46,854 nucleotides of DNA from Accumulibacter sp. (GCA_031280565.1 JAITGN010000043.1:1-46854); one strand, 5' to 3'. Positions 18,312 to 27,249 are shown, counted from the first letter of the stretch. Notes: generated by a model from the letters alone, not told the origin. Program-made: numbers and translations.

Positions 18312-19333
18312 GCGGCTTTCCTGCCATCGTTGTCATTGATGGAACAATCCGGGTAGGTCGCGCGCCCGGAGAGCATAAAAAAATAGTCATTTACCGCGTC
18401 GCGTTGACTGGCGGTATCCGGCAGCCGGTTTATCCACTGGCGGAAAGCGGCCGACCCTGCCAGTCCGCGCGTGTACCAGGAAATATGCTTGCGCGCGATA
18501 CGTACTCCGGCTTCGATGCCGTAAAAACTGTAAAGACTGTCAAGATGTTCCAGGAGTATTCCGTGAATTTCTCTCAATTCCGGCGGTTTTTTTCGTATCC
18601 CCGTTTTCAGATAGTGCTCGATTTCTGAAAACAGCCAGGGCTGTCCGCGCGCCGCGCGGCCGATCATTATGGCATCGGCTTTTGTCGTATCAAGAACGTA
18701 TTTCGCTTTTTCGGGAGATGTGATATCACCATTGGCGATAACCGGAATGTGCGCCATTGCTTTGACGGCGGCAATCGTTTCGTATTCGGCGTCGCCGGCG
18801 TATCCGCACGCGCGCGTTCGGCCATGCAGGGTCAATGCGCGTATCCCCGAAAGTTCAGCGATTTTCAGGATGTTGGGCGCGTTGCGGCTCGATTTGTCCC
18901 AGCCTGTGCGCGTTTTCAACGTCACGGGCGTGGCGGGAACGGCTTTTACAACGCTTTCGAGAATTCGTCCGACAAGAATTTCGTCCTTGAGCAGAGCCGA
19001 TCCAGCCATAACGTTGCAGACTTTTCTGGCGGGGCAGCCCATATTGATATCAATGATCTGGGCGCCGTTTTCGACGTTATAACGCGCGGCATCGGCCATC
19101 ATTTTTGGATCGGAACCGGCAATCTGTACACAGATGGGCATTTCTTCTCCGGCGTGTTCGGCGCGCCGGCGGGTTTTCGCGCTCCCGTAAAGCAATGAAT
19201 TCGATGTAACCATCTCGGAAACAGCAAGCCCGGCGCCCATTTTTTTGCAAAGTTGACGAAACGGCCGATCCGTCAGGCCGGCCATCGGAGCAACAAAAAG
19301 ATTGTTTCGTAGGTGAAAGCCGACAAATCGCAT
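18308..19333 (-). CDS. dusB: tRNA-dihydrouridine synthase B
   Basis: DusB is an FMN enzyme that reduces a uridine to dihydrouridine in the tRNA D-loop region (U17 in E. coli). A TIM barrel is visible with FVAPMAGLTDRPFRQL at the start, the catalytic-cysteine segment NMGCPARKVCN, TLKTRTGW, LHGRTRACGY, the VIANGDI FMN loop and IMIGRAARGQPW. The start at MRFVGFHL is chosen. An upstream TTG at 19354 would add seven residues inside a small hairpin (GCACTC...GAGTGC, about 19344-19362). It is the first gene of dusB-fis-purH-purD. Confidence 0.95.
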   Translation of the reverse strand: MRFVGFHLRNNLFVAPMAGLTDRPFRQLCKKMGAGLAVSEMVTSNSLLYGSAKTRRRAEHAGEEMPICVQIAGSDPKMMADAARYNVENGAQIIDINMGCPARKVCNVMAGSALLKDEILVGRILESVVKAVPATPVTLKTRTGWDKSSRNAPNILKIAELSGIRALTLHGRTRACGYAGDAEYETIAAVKAMAHIPVIANGDITSPEKAKYVLDTTKADAIMIGRAARGQPWLFSEIEHYLKTGIRKKPPELREIHGILLEHLDSLYSFYGIEAGVRIARKHISWYTRGLAGSAAFRQWINRLPDTASQRDAVNDYFFMLSGRATYPDCSINDNDGRKAA

Positions 19334-19500
19334 CGAAAACCGGGCACTCTTCAAAGGAGTGCTATTTTACTTGTTTTGTCGTCCGCAAAAAAATCAATTT
19401 CATCACATTCACGACAAAAAAGGATGTCGCGCAAATGAATACCAACGCGGCGAAGCGCTTTAATCTGACAAAGACTCTGGGGGAGGCAAAAGAGTAATAA

Positions 19501-20793
19501 TTATTTGCAGCGCATTATTTCCTCGATTTCGGAAGCGGATTTGGGCGCGGATGTATAAACCGAAGCGCCGGTTTCGGTGACAAGAATATCGTCTTCGATG
19601 CGAACGCCGATGCCGCGGAATGCTTCGGGGACGCCGCTTCCCCGGCTGAAATAAAGTCCCGGTTCGACTGTCAGCGTCATCCCGGGCACAAGCGCCGCCC
19701 ACTCGCGATCCTCCGCGACATATTCGCCGGCGTCATGAACGTCGAGGCCGAGCCAATGGCCGCTGCGGTGCATATAGTAGGGTTTGTAGGCTTCGCTTTC
19801 GATTAGTCCGTCGAGCGCGCCGTTCAGAATTTTCAGATCAAGCAGTCCTTGCGTCAGTACGCGCACCGCGGCATCGTGATAGGCGTTGAATGCCGTGCCC
19901 GGAACGATTGCGCCGATAGCCGCGTTTTGCGCGGCGAGGACGATTTCATAGATGTCCCGCTGCGCCGCGGTGAAACGGCCGCCGACGGGAAATGTCCGTG
20001 TAATGTCGGCCGCGTAATTTTCGAATTCGCAGCCCGCGTCGATGAGAACGAGCATGCCTTCGGTGAGTCGGGCGCTGTTTTCGCAATAGTGAAGAACACA
20101 AGCATTGGAACCTCCAGCGACAATCGGCGGATAAGCGTGCCCGCTGGCGCCGAGACGGCGGAATTCATGGCCAAGTTCCGCTTCCAGGGCGTATTCGGTG
20201 ATTCCGTCGTGACAGGCGCGCATGGCGCGCGCGTGTCCGGCGGATGTGATTGCTGCGGCTTTGAACATCAATGCGGTTTCATGCGCGTCCTTGATTCTTC
20301 GCATGCGGTCGAGCGGTGTGCAGAGGTCGTTGATTTGTGTTGGAAAACGCGTCCCGGCGCGCGCTTTTGTGCGTAAAACATTGATCGCCGAAAGGATTCG
20401 GGTTTCCCAGCGCCTGTCCTGGCCCAGTGGAATCCATATGGATTGATGGCCGGAAAAGAGGCCGGGAAGGCAGGAGTCGATTTCGGAAAAGTCGTATGCC
20501 TCATCGAAGCCAAAGATTTCACGCGCGGCATTCGGGCCGTAACGGACCCCTTCCCATGTTTCGCGTTCTTCGTTTTTCCCCTGGCAGAAAAGCAGAACGC
20601 GCGGCTTGTTTCCACCAACAAGGACGATGGCGGCATCCGGCTCGGGAAATCCGCTGAGATACCAGAAATAACTGTCGGGGCGGTAGGAGTAATATGAATC
20701 GCGATTGCGGATGCGCCGCGGGGCTGTCGGAATGATAGCGATTCCGTCGCCGATCTTTTCCAGCAAGAGTTTGCGGCGGGCTAAATAAGGCAT
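19501..20793 (-). CDS. pepP: Xaa-Pro aminopeptidase
   Basis: PepP is a cytoplasmic dinuclear-metal peptidase that removes N-terminal residues preceding proline. The 430 residues comprise the AMP_N domain (MPYLARRKLLLEKIG, YYSYRPDSYFWYLSGFPE) and the pita-bread catalytic domain. The metal ligands lie in LIDAGCEFENYAADITRTF, the MHRSGHWLGLDVHD histidine region, TVEPGLYF and GVRIEDD. The start at 20793 is preceded by GGAGC at suitable spacing and follows murU by 13 bases, so it belongs to amgK-murU-pepP. A longer reading frame into murU exists but is not needed for the family domain. Confidence 0.95.
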   Translation of the reverse strand: MPYLARRKLLLEKIGDGIAIIPTAPRRIRNRDSYYSYRPDSYFWYLSGFPEPDAAIVLVGGNKPRVLLFCQGKNEERETWEGVRYGPNAAREIFGFDEAYDFSEIDSCLPGLFSGHQSIWIPLGQDRRWETRILSAINVLRTKARAGTRFPTQINDLCTPLDRMRRIKDAHETALMFKAAAITSAGHARAMRACHDGITEYALEAELGHEFRRLGASGHAYPPIVAGGSNACVLHYCENSARLTEGMLVLIDAGCEFENYAADITRTFPVGGRFTAAQRDIYEIVLAAQNAAIGAIVPGTAFNAYHDAAVRVLTQGLLDLKILNGALDGLIESEAYKPYYMHRSGHWLGLDVHDAGEYVAEDREWAALVPGMTLTVEPGLYFSRGSGVPEAFRGIGVRIEDDILVTETGASVYTSAPKSASEIEEIMRCK

Positions 20794-20806
20794 GGCGTTG
20801 CTCCGC

Positions 20807-21508
20807 TCAATATCCGGTTGAAAGTTTTTTGTCGAGGTCAGCCAAGCGTTCGCGTGTGCCGGCATCAATCCATTGGCTGGAATGATATTCTCCGCCAATG
20901 GTTCCGCGGGCGATTTCCCTGTCGAGCAATGGGCGTAACCTCATGACGGTTCCGCGAGGGATACCTGCAAACAAACCGGGAGAAAAGACGCCGATCCCCG
21001 CGTATGTAAACATGTTTTCTTGTGGTCTTTCCGCTGCGTGGAGAATTCCTTTTTCAAGAGAGAAATCGCCCAAGGGATGATGCGGCGGATTGTCGACGAG
21101 AACAAGGTGGGCAAGGCGTGCGTGATTTGATGCGATGTTGTACGCGATCCGGTGCGCCTGGTCGAATTTCCAGTCACACCAGACATCGCCGTTAATGACG
21201 AGAAAAGGTTCGTCTCCGAGCAACGCCAGGGCGTTGGCGATTCCTCCTGCGGTTTCCAGCGCGCCATGAGGTTCCGGAGAATAGCGGATGTTCAGACCAA
21301 AGCGTTGCCCATCACCTAAAACCGCTTCAATTTGTTCGCCCAGATAGGCATGGTTGATCACAATTTCGCGAAATCCGTCCGCGGCCAGCCGCTCCAGCTG
21401 CCAGACGATCAGCGGTTTGCCGCCGGCCCGCAAGAGCGGCTTCGGCGTTGTATCGGTCAGGGGGCGCAGACGTTCGCCGCGCCCCGCTGCGAGGATCATG
21501 ACTTTCAT
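20807..21508 (-). CDS. murU: N-acetylmuramate alpha-1-phosphate uridylyltransferase
   Basis: MurU converts MurNAc-1-phosphate plus UTP to UDP-MurNAc in the cell-wall recycling bypass found in pseudomonads and many betaproteobacteria. The 233 residues form a nucleotidyltransferase fold with the N-terminal signature ILAAGRGERLRPLTD, TPKPLLRAGGKPLI, the ETAGGIANALALLG loop and FLVINGDVWCDW for the metal site. It is paired with amgK, which supplies the substrate. The ribosome binding site GGAG (plus-strand CTCC at 21519-21522, 10 bases from the start) lies inside a dispersed hairpin element. This gene's translation start therefore appears to use repeat-derived sequence. Confidence 0.93.
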   Translation of the reverse strand: MKVMILAAGRGERLRPLTDTTPKPLLRAGGKPLIVWQLERLAADGFREIVINHAYLGEQIEAVLGDGQRFGLNIRYSPEPHGALETAGGIANALALLGDEPFLVINGDVWCDWKFDQAHRIAYNIASNHARLAHLVLVDNPPHHPLGDFSLEKGILHAAERPQENMFTYAGIGVFSPGLFAGIPRGTVMRLRPLLDREIARGTIGGEYHSSQWIDAGTRERLADLDKKLSTGY

Positions 21509-21511
21509 CAG

Positions 21512-21550
21512 AAACTAACTCCGGTTGGAAACCTCCCCCTTCAGGGGGAT
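21512..21550 (-). repeat. REP-like hairpin unit A (TTCA loop) with murU ribosome binding site
   Basis: On plus the unit reads AAACTAACTCCGGTTGGAAA then CCTCCCCCTTCAGGGGGA. The stem is TCCCCC/GGGGGA around TTCA (21534-21549). The same unit occurs at 37324-37361 (opposite orientation) with about four fifths identity, and a third version lies at 37283-37311. A second small stem (AGAGG/CCTCT, 21564-21578) follows. Confidence 0.75.
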
Positions 21551-21588
21551 AATCTTGTTAGGGAGAGGCGTAACCTCTTCCAAACGTT

Positions 21589-21620
21589 GTTGTCGCCCGC
21601 TTGCGGGCGTGGATTGAAAC
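21589..21620. CRISPR. single isolated CRISPR-like repeat, type I-C-like
   Basis: The 32 bases end in GTGGATTGAAAC and contain the palindrome CGCCCGC-TT-GCGGGCG, preceded by GTTGT. Together these are the hallmarks of the repeat class usually linked with subtype I-C (GTCGC...GCGTGGATTGAAAC). Only one copy exists here and no second repeat follows at spacer distance. It is therefore not an array, but a remnant or a chance-captured repeat in the amgK-murU gap, ending three bases before the amgK stop codon. Confidence 0.55.
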
Positions 21621-21623
21621 ATT

Positions 21624-22652
21624 TCAAAAAGTCAGGCAGGTTCTAGGCTGCACTTTCTCGAACTGATTCAACAAGCGGGCCAATGGACGCAATTCGGTGT
21701 AACGCGCGCAAACACGGCGAAGATAGGCCATTACGCGTGGCAAGTCTTTCAGGTAGCCGTCTTTGCCGTCGCGATGGCAAAGACGGGAAAAAATTCCAAT
21801 GACTTTCAGCTGGCGTTGTGCCCCCATCCATTCGTAATCGCGATAGAAATCGTAGAAATCGGGCGGAACCGGAAGTTTTGCGTCGCGGGCCGCTTCCCAG
21901 TAACGGATAACGAAATCAAGCTCCAGCTCTTCTTCCCAATCGATATAGGCATCGCGGAAGAGCGAGACGATATCGTAGGTGATGGGGCCATAAACGGCGT
22001 CCTGGAAGTCGAGAATTCCCGGATTGTCATGAGATGTCGCCATGAGATTGCGTGAATGGTAATCCCGATGCACGAAAACTTTGGGCTGAGCCAGCGCGTT
22101 ATCCAGTATTTTTTCGGAAACGGAATGAAAGTCGGAATTTTGTTGGGGAGACATCGCGACTCCCAGATGCCGCGCGACATACCACTCCGGAAACATATCC
22201 ATTTCACGCCGCAATAATGTTCTGTCGTAGTCAGGCAATACATCGGGACAGCTTGCGCGTTGAATGGCGATCAATGCCGCGGCGGCGTCACGGTAAAGCT
22301 CTGGCGCTGTCGAGATGTCGAGGGCCTCCAGATAGGTTTTGTCGCCGAGATCCGAGAGGAGAAGAAAACCATGCTCAAGATTCATGACATGAATCACGGG
22401 GACATGAACGCCCGCTTCACGAAACAGGGCGGCGGTTCTTATGAAAGGACGGCAGTCTTCGCGCTCTGGCGGAGCGTCCATTACGATCCGTGTTTCGGCA
22501 TTTGGCAGCGTAATACGAAAATACCGGCGGAAACTGGCATCGGACGATGCCGGGGTCAGTTTGAAATCGTGTTTTGCCACATCCGGTGAAAGTTGCCGTT
22601 CAAGCCAGTTATTCAGCAGGATGAGACGCGAGGCCGTGTCGCCGGTTTTCAT
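21624..22652 (-). CDS. amgK: N-acetylmuramate/N-acetylglucosamine kinase
   Basis: AmgK phosphorylates the anomeric carbon of MurNAc and GlcNAc with ATP, feeding MurU. The 342-residue aminoglycoside-phosphotransferase fold shows the kinase core FRRYFRITLP, the catalytic HRDYHSRNLM and the metal-binding DFQDAVYGPITYD. The C-terminal YDFYRDYEWMGAQRQLKVIGIF segment is typical of the family. It is divergent from lptD, as in Pseudomonas, and upstream of murU with a 115-base gap that holds repeats. No clear ribosome binding site is seen upstream of the ATG. Confidence 0.92.
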   Translation of the reverse strand: MKTGDTASRLILLNNWLERQLSPDVAKHDFKLTPASSDASFRRYFRITLPNAETRIVMDAPPEREDCRPFIRTAALFREAGVHVPVIHVMNLEHGFLLLSDLGDKTYLEALDISTAPELYRDAAAALIAIQRASCPDVLPDYDRTLLRREMDMFPEWYVARHLGVAMSPQQNSDFHSVSEKILDNALAQPKVFVHRDYHSRNLMATSHDNPGILDFQDAVYGPITYDIVSLFRDAYIDWEEELELDFVIRYWEAARDAKLPVPPDFYDFYRDYEWMGAQRQLKVIGIFSRLCHRDGKDGYLKDLPRVMAYLRRVCARYTELRPLARLLNQFEKVQPRTCLTF

Positions 22653-22767
22653 GCGTTAAAAAATGAAATAGTGTTAGAATTCAAAATTTTACCATCGGTT
22701 TCTGTTCATTTTGTAAAAAAACCGGTTGGGAAAGATGGTCGGGAATGTGCGTTTGAATCACATACGG

Positions 22768-25671
22768 ATGATTTCTCCTTTTCGAATCCCTCTGTATAGG
22801 CTGTTTGCGCGGTCTGTCTGTTTTTGTTTGGTTTGTTTTCCGATTTGTGGCTGGGCGCAGACGGCATCCACGCGAAACTCTTTGCCGTTCCGTGTTGATC
22901 CGGCTTTGCTGGGATTGCCGCCAGTCGTGGAACCGGGGCAGGCATCGCTGTTCGTGATGGAAACTGTTCAGTCCCCCACGGCGTTTTCCCCAATGGCGAA
23001 ATTTCAGGAGAATGAATCTGCCGGCGCCGGGGAAACCGGGGCGGGGAGTTCCGGAGTTGACATTTCCGGCGAGCCTTCGCCTGCCCCTTCCATTGCAGAA
23101 GAGGTTGGGGTTCCTGTTGAAAAAAATAACCGGCCTGTCGGCGCATCCGGTATCACCGCGCCGGAAAAGGATGTTCCTCAAGCGCTCGTTGACGGAATGC
23201 TGGAAGATTCTTCGCGGGAGACAAGCACCTTTCCTGAAGAAATTTCTGACAGCCGTTTTCATGCGGAAAATGAAATTCCGGGCATCGGGGACGATTTTCC
23301 TCCGCCGGTTCTAAAACTCTCAAAAACCCTCGCTTTACCTCCGGAAGGCAATTCCGGAAACGATCGTCCGATCTTTCTGGTTGCGGACCGGGTCGATGGC
23401 GACGGAAGAAGGGAAATCAATGCCAAGGGGGCGGCCGAGTTACGTAAACATGGCATGATCGTCACAGCGGACCGGTTGACCTACTGGCCAGTCGAGGATG
23501 AGATCGAGGGGGAAGGAAACGCGCGGCTTGAGCAAGGACAGGGCACTGTTTCCGGCCCAAAGATGCGAATGAAAATGGATGATAAAGTCGGCTTCTTTGA
23601 AAAACCTTCGTTTTTTGTCAGACAGGAGCCAAAAAATACTGCTGTCAATCAATTCTGGCAGAGAGACGAAGAGGATTCTTCCGGTTTCGCCCCTCCGATG
23701 ATGATTGATCTCAAGCGAAGGAACTCGCGCGCCATCGCGCAGACATACTCGCCTGTGCGTGGTGATGCGGATCGCCTCGACCTGGAAGGCGAGAACCACT
23801 ATAACATGACAAACGCGCGTTTCACGACATGTTCGCCGGGCAATGACGATTGGTACTTCAAGGCAGGCGAACTCAGGCTGGATCTCGACAAGGAAAGAGG
23901 CCGGGGAAAAGACGCGACGTTTTACTTCAAGAATATTCCTGTCTTCTATTCGCCAATCCTTCCCTTTCCGTTGAGCAATGCGCGCGCTTCCGGCTTTCTC
24001 GCGCCTTCTTTCATTACGGCGAGCAATGTCGGCGTTTCGGTCAGACTTCCTTATTACTGGAATATCGCGCCAAACATGGATGCGGTCGTTACGTCGCAAC
24101 TGCTGGCCAAACACGGGGTTCTTCTGGATTCGGAATTCCGTTATTTCAATAGGGCGCGGGGCGGAATTTATCGCGGACAGGCGCGCCTGAGCGTTTTGCC
24201 CAGCGACAGGCTGCGCGATGGAGATAACCGCTATGGAATATCCTTGACGCATACACAGTATACGGCGGACGGTTTTTCCGGACAGATAAATTTCAACAAG
24301 GTTTCGGATAACCAGTTCTTTACCGACTTGTCGAGCAATATCTCCATGACCTCCCAGGCGCAGCTTCTTCAACAGGCTGCAATCAGTTATTACGGCGGCG
24401 GATGGTGGAATGCGACAGCCAATTTCCAGCAGTATCAGACACTGCAAGTTGATTCGAAAAACCCGGTTGTGGAGCAGTACAAGATGCTTCCACAGTTTAC
24501 ATTCAACGCGCGCAAGCCCGATTTTTATGGCACGGACAGCAGTTTTATCGGGCAATACACTTCTTTTTCAAGGCCAAAACAGATAATCGGCGGCGTGCTG
24601 ATTGATCCTCCGGTTGGTCATCGATTGGTGCTTTACCCGCAGATGGCGCTGCCGCTTGTTATGCCAGGGTGGCACGTTACGCCGAAAGTCGGTCTGAACA
24701 TGCGCCGTTACTCGCTTTCTGGCGGCCCCGCCAGCCAGCCGAAAACAATCAATATCAATCTGCCTGTGTTCAGTGTTGATTCGGGCATGACGTTCGAACG
24801 GAAAAGCAACTGGTTCGGACGCGATTACACACAGACCCTGGAGCCGCGTCTGTACTATCTGAACATACCTTACAGGGATCAGAGCATGATTCCCGTCTTC
24901 GATACCGGGCTGGCCGATTTCAACTTTGCCCAGATATTTTCCGAAAACCAGTTTTCAAGCTGGGACCGGATCAGTAACGCCAATCAATTGACGGCCGGTT
25001 TTACGAGCAGGCTTCTCGATCATCGCAATGGCGCGGAAATTATGCGGCTCATGCTGGGGCAGCGTTTCTATTTCACGAAGAGCAGGGTTGGTCTTTATGA
25101 AGACCCGACGCAGCTGGATGAAAACAGAAAATGGGACAAGTCCGATTTTCTGGCTTCATTCAGCGGACAAATCTATCCGCGCCTTTATGCCGATGTGTCC
25201 ACGCAGTACAATATCTCGGATCGTCTGGCAAAACGTCACTCGATTGGAATACGCTACTTGCCTGAGCCGGGAAAGGTGTTTAATGCGGCCTATCGTTATA
25301 ACCGTGATCCGGCTTCGCCGTTGAATCAGGTCGATTTTTCGGCGCAGTGGCCGATCAGCAAGCGTCTGTATGCCGTTGGGCGGCTCAATTACTCGCTCAA
25401 GGATACCGGCGCGGTGCTTTCGACGGCTTCGCAGACAGGGCGTGTGGTTCAAGCGGTCGCCGGCGTCGAATACAAGGGCGGCTGCTGGGTTTTGCGCGGC
25501 GTAATGCAGAGACTGGCGCTGACCCAGAACTCCGCGTCATCGGCGTTCTTTGTTCAGCTTGAGCTTAACGATTTCGCAAGCGTTGGTTCCAATCCAATTC
25601 TGATTCTCAGGCGTAATATTCAGGGATATAGTCTGATTAACGAACCCACGCCGGGTTCGCTTCTGGAATAG
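22768..25671 (+). CDS. lptD: LPS-assembly protein LptD with a long N-terminal linker
   Basis: LptD is the outer-membrane beta-barrel that, with LptE, inserts lipopolysaccharide into the outer leaflet. A signal peptide (MISPFRIPLYRLFARS... cut after GWAQ) is followed by about 125 residues rich in Ser, Pro, Glu and Gly (about 70-196) that look disordered. Next come the OstA/LptA-like jellyroll (from RPIFLVADRVDGDG) and the barrel, ending near LRRNIQGYSLINEP. At about 967 residues it is well above the usual 750-820 because of the linker. The mature protein has only two cysteines, in FTTCSPG and GGCWVLR, enough for one long-range disulfide. Starts at 22735 (ATG) or 22726 (TTG) are possible. 22768 gives the most normal signal peptide. 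Confidence 0.93.
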   Translation: MISPFRIPLYRLFARSVCFCLVCFPICGWAQTASTRNSLPFRVDPALLGLPPVVEPGQASLFVMETVQSPTAFSPMAKFQENESAGAGETGAGSSGVDISGEPSPAPSIAEEVGVPVEKNNRPVGASGITAPEKDVPQALVDGMLEDSSRETSTFPEEISDSRFHAENEIPGIGDDFPPPVLKLSKTLALPPEGNSGNDRPIFLVADRVDGDGRREINAKGAAELRKHGMIVTADRLTYWPVEDEIEGEGNARLEQGQGTVSGPKMRMKMDDKVGFFEKPSFFVRQEPKNTAVNQFWQRDEEDSSGFAPPMMIDLKRRNSRAIAQTYSPVRGDADRLDLEGENHYNMTNARFTTCSPGNDDWYFKAGELRLDLDKERGRGKDATFYFKNIPVFYSPILPFPLSNARASGFLAPSFITASNVGVSVRLPYYWNIAPNMDAVVTSQLLAKHGVLLDSEFRYFNRARGGIYRGQARLSVLPSDRLRDGDNRYGISLTHTQYTADGFSGQINFNKVSDNQFFTDLSSNISMTSQAQLLQQAAISYYGGGWWNATANFQQYQTLQVDSKNPVVEQYKMLPQFTFNARKPDFYGTDSSFIGQYTSFSRPKQIIGGVLIDPPVGHRLVLYPQMALPLVMPGWHVTPKVGLNMRRYSLSGGPASQPKTININLPVFSVDSGMTFERKSNWFGRDYTQTLEPRLYYLNIPYRDQSMIPVFDTGLADFNFAQIFSENQFSSWDRISNANQLTAGFTSRLLDHRNGAEIMRLMLGQRFYFTKSRVGLYEDPTQLDENRKWDKSDFLASFSGQIYPRLYADVSTQYNISDRLAKRHSIGIRYLPEPGKVFNAAYRYNRDPASPLNQVDFSAQWPISKRLYAVGRLNYSLKDTGAVLSTASQTGRVVQAVAGVEYKGGCWVLRGVMQRLALTQNSASSAFFVQLELNDFASVGSNPILILRRNIQGYSLINEPTPGSLLE

Positions 25672-25686
25672 TCACAGGTTGAATTC

Positions 25687-27249
25687 ATGATGAAATCTTT
25701 CAATTTTCTGTTCTCTCTTATTTTTTTCACGGGCCTGCCATCAATGACTTTCGGCGAGCCTTTGTCTGTTGACAATATCATCGAAAGCGGGATGTCGCCG
25801 TCGAAATCGGTTCCTTCCAGCGAGTCTTTGCCTGCTGGCCGTGCCGTTGAAAATGAGGGGCCGCCATTAAAATCGGCGATTCCCAATGGGCCGCCGCTGG
25901 CCGTCCGCGCTGTTGAAAGCGAGGCATCACCGTTGAAACCGGCGGCCCCCAGTAAGCCTCTGCCCGCTGGCCGCATTGTCGAGAGCGGGATGTCGTCGTC
26001 GAAGCCGGTGCTCTCCGGCGAGCCTTTGCCCGCTGACCGCATCGTCGCGGTCGTGAATGACGAGGTGATTACCGCATTGGAACTGCGCTCGCGCCTTGAT
26101 ATGGCATTGAAGCGTCTGGAAAAACAGAAAATGGAACAGCCGCCGCGCGATGTTCTCGAAAAGCAGATGCTTGAGCGCCTCATCATGGACAGAGTGCAAT
26201 TGCAGCGCGCGCGCGAAACCGGAATCCGCGTGGACGATATCCAGCTTGAGCAGGCGATCCAGCGAATCGCTGCGGGCAACAACATGCCGCTTGCCCAATT
26301 CGTTGAGGCATTACAGAAAGACGGCATTTCATTCCCCGATTTTCGCGAGGAACTGCGGAATGAGATGATCATCTCGCGCCTGCGCGAACGCGAGGTGGAA
26401 AACAAGATCATCATTTCGGAAGGCGAAATTGATAATTATCTGAGCGGCAATCTGACGGCGGCCGAAGAGGAATACGAAATCGCGCATATCCTTTTGCGCG
26501 CGCCGGAATCGGCGAGTCCGGAGCAGATCAGGGGACTCCAGTCGCGCGCCGAGAAAATACGGGAACGCCTTGACGATGGCGAGGATTTCGCCAAGATGGC
26601 CGTGGCCTATTCAGACGCGCCGGATGGATTGCAAGGCGGTTACATGGGAAAACGCCCGCTTAACCGTTTGCCCAACCTGTTCGCCGAAATCGCGGTGCGC
26701 CTCAAGGGGGGCGAAGTATCCCCGCTGTTGCGTAGTCCAAACGGTTTTCACATCGTGAAACTGATTTCGAAAACGGGTAGACGAAATCTTTTGCCGGCAG
26801 TCCAGCAAACCCGGGTACGGCATATCCTGATCCGGGTCAATGAGCTTGTTTCCGAATCGGAAGCCAGGCACCGGCTGGATGGCCTGTATGAGCGGATCCG
26901 GCATGGCGGAAATTTCGCTGAACTCGCGCGGCTTTATTCTCAGGACGGCACGGCGACAAAGGGCGGTGATCTCGGCTGGGTTTATCCCGGAGATACCGTT
27001 CCGGAATTCGAACACGTCATGGATCGCCTGAAACCCGGCGAACTGAGTCCGCCGATCCAGACGCCTTTTGGCTTTCATCTGATTGAAGTGCTGGAGCGCC
27101 GCGTCCAGGATGTTTCCGCGGACAGGCAACGCGCGGCCGCGCGTCAGGCGCTGCGCGAGCGGAAATTCGATGAAGCCTATCAGGATTGGCTCCGTCAGGA
27201 GCGGGACAGCGCCTATATCGAAATCCGGCTGGACGAAAATCCGGCGTGA
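25687..27249 (+). CDS. surA: periplasmic chaperone/peptidyl-prolyl isomerase SurA
   Basis: SurA carries unfolded outer-membrane proteins, LptD among them, across the periplasm. A signal peptide (about residues 1-22) is followed by four tandem 22-residue repeats (33-120) not normal for the family. The standard SurA body begins inside the last repeat at ADRIVAVVNDEVIT. The N-terminal chaperone domain (about 118-245) precedes two parvulin domains: EYEIAHILLRAPE...GGYMGKRPLNRLP and RVRHILIRVNE...GGDLGWVYPGD. A C-terminal helix closes the protein. The length is 520 residues against roughly 430-450 usually. It is 15 bases after lptD, and its stop overlaps the pdxA GTG start. Confidence 0.95.
   Translation: MMKSFNFLFSLIFFTGLPSMTFGEPLSVDNIIESGMSPSKSVPSSESLPAGRAVENEGPPLKSAIPNGPPLAVRAVESEASPLKPAAPSKPLPAGRIVESGMSSSKPVLSGEPLPADRIVAVVNDEVITALELRSRLDMALKRLEKQKMEQPPRDVLEKQMLERLIMDRVQLQRARETGIRVDDIQLEQAIQRIAAGNNMPLAQFVEALQKDGISFPDFREELRNEMIISRLREREVENKIIISEGEIDNYLSGNLTAAEEEYEIAHILLRAPESASPEQIRGLQSRAEKIRERLDDGEDFAKMAVAYSDAPDGLQGGYMGKRPLNRLPNLFAEIAVRLKGGEVSPLLRSPNGFHIVKLISKTGRRNLLPAVQQTRVRHILIRVNELVSESEARHRLDGLYERIRHGGNFAELARLYSQDGTATKGGDLGWVYPGDTVPEFEHVMDRLKPGELSPPIQTPFGFHLIEVLERRVQDVSADRQRAAARQALRERKFDEAYQDWLRQERDSAYIEIRLDENPA
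25783..26046 (+). repeat. 4 x 66-base in-frame minisatellite in surA
   Basis: Four successive 22-residue units, each starting E(S/N) and ending L(P/A)...R(A/I)V, read ESGMSPSKSVPSS..., ENEGPPLKSAIPN..., ESEASPLKPAAPS... and ESGMSSSKPVLSG.... The last ends GEPLPADRIV, which is the native start of mature SurA. A partial unit (GEPLSVDNII) precedes them. The periodicity is exact, with no indels. Confidence 0.9.
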
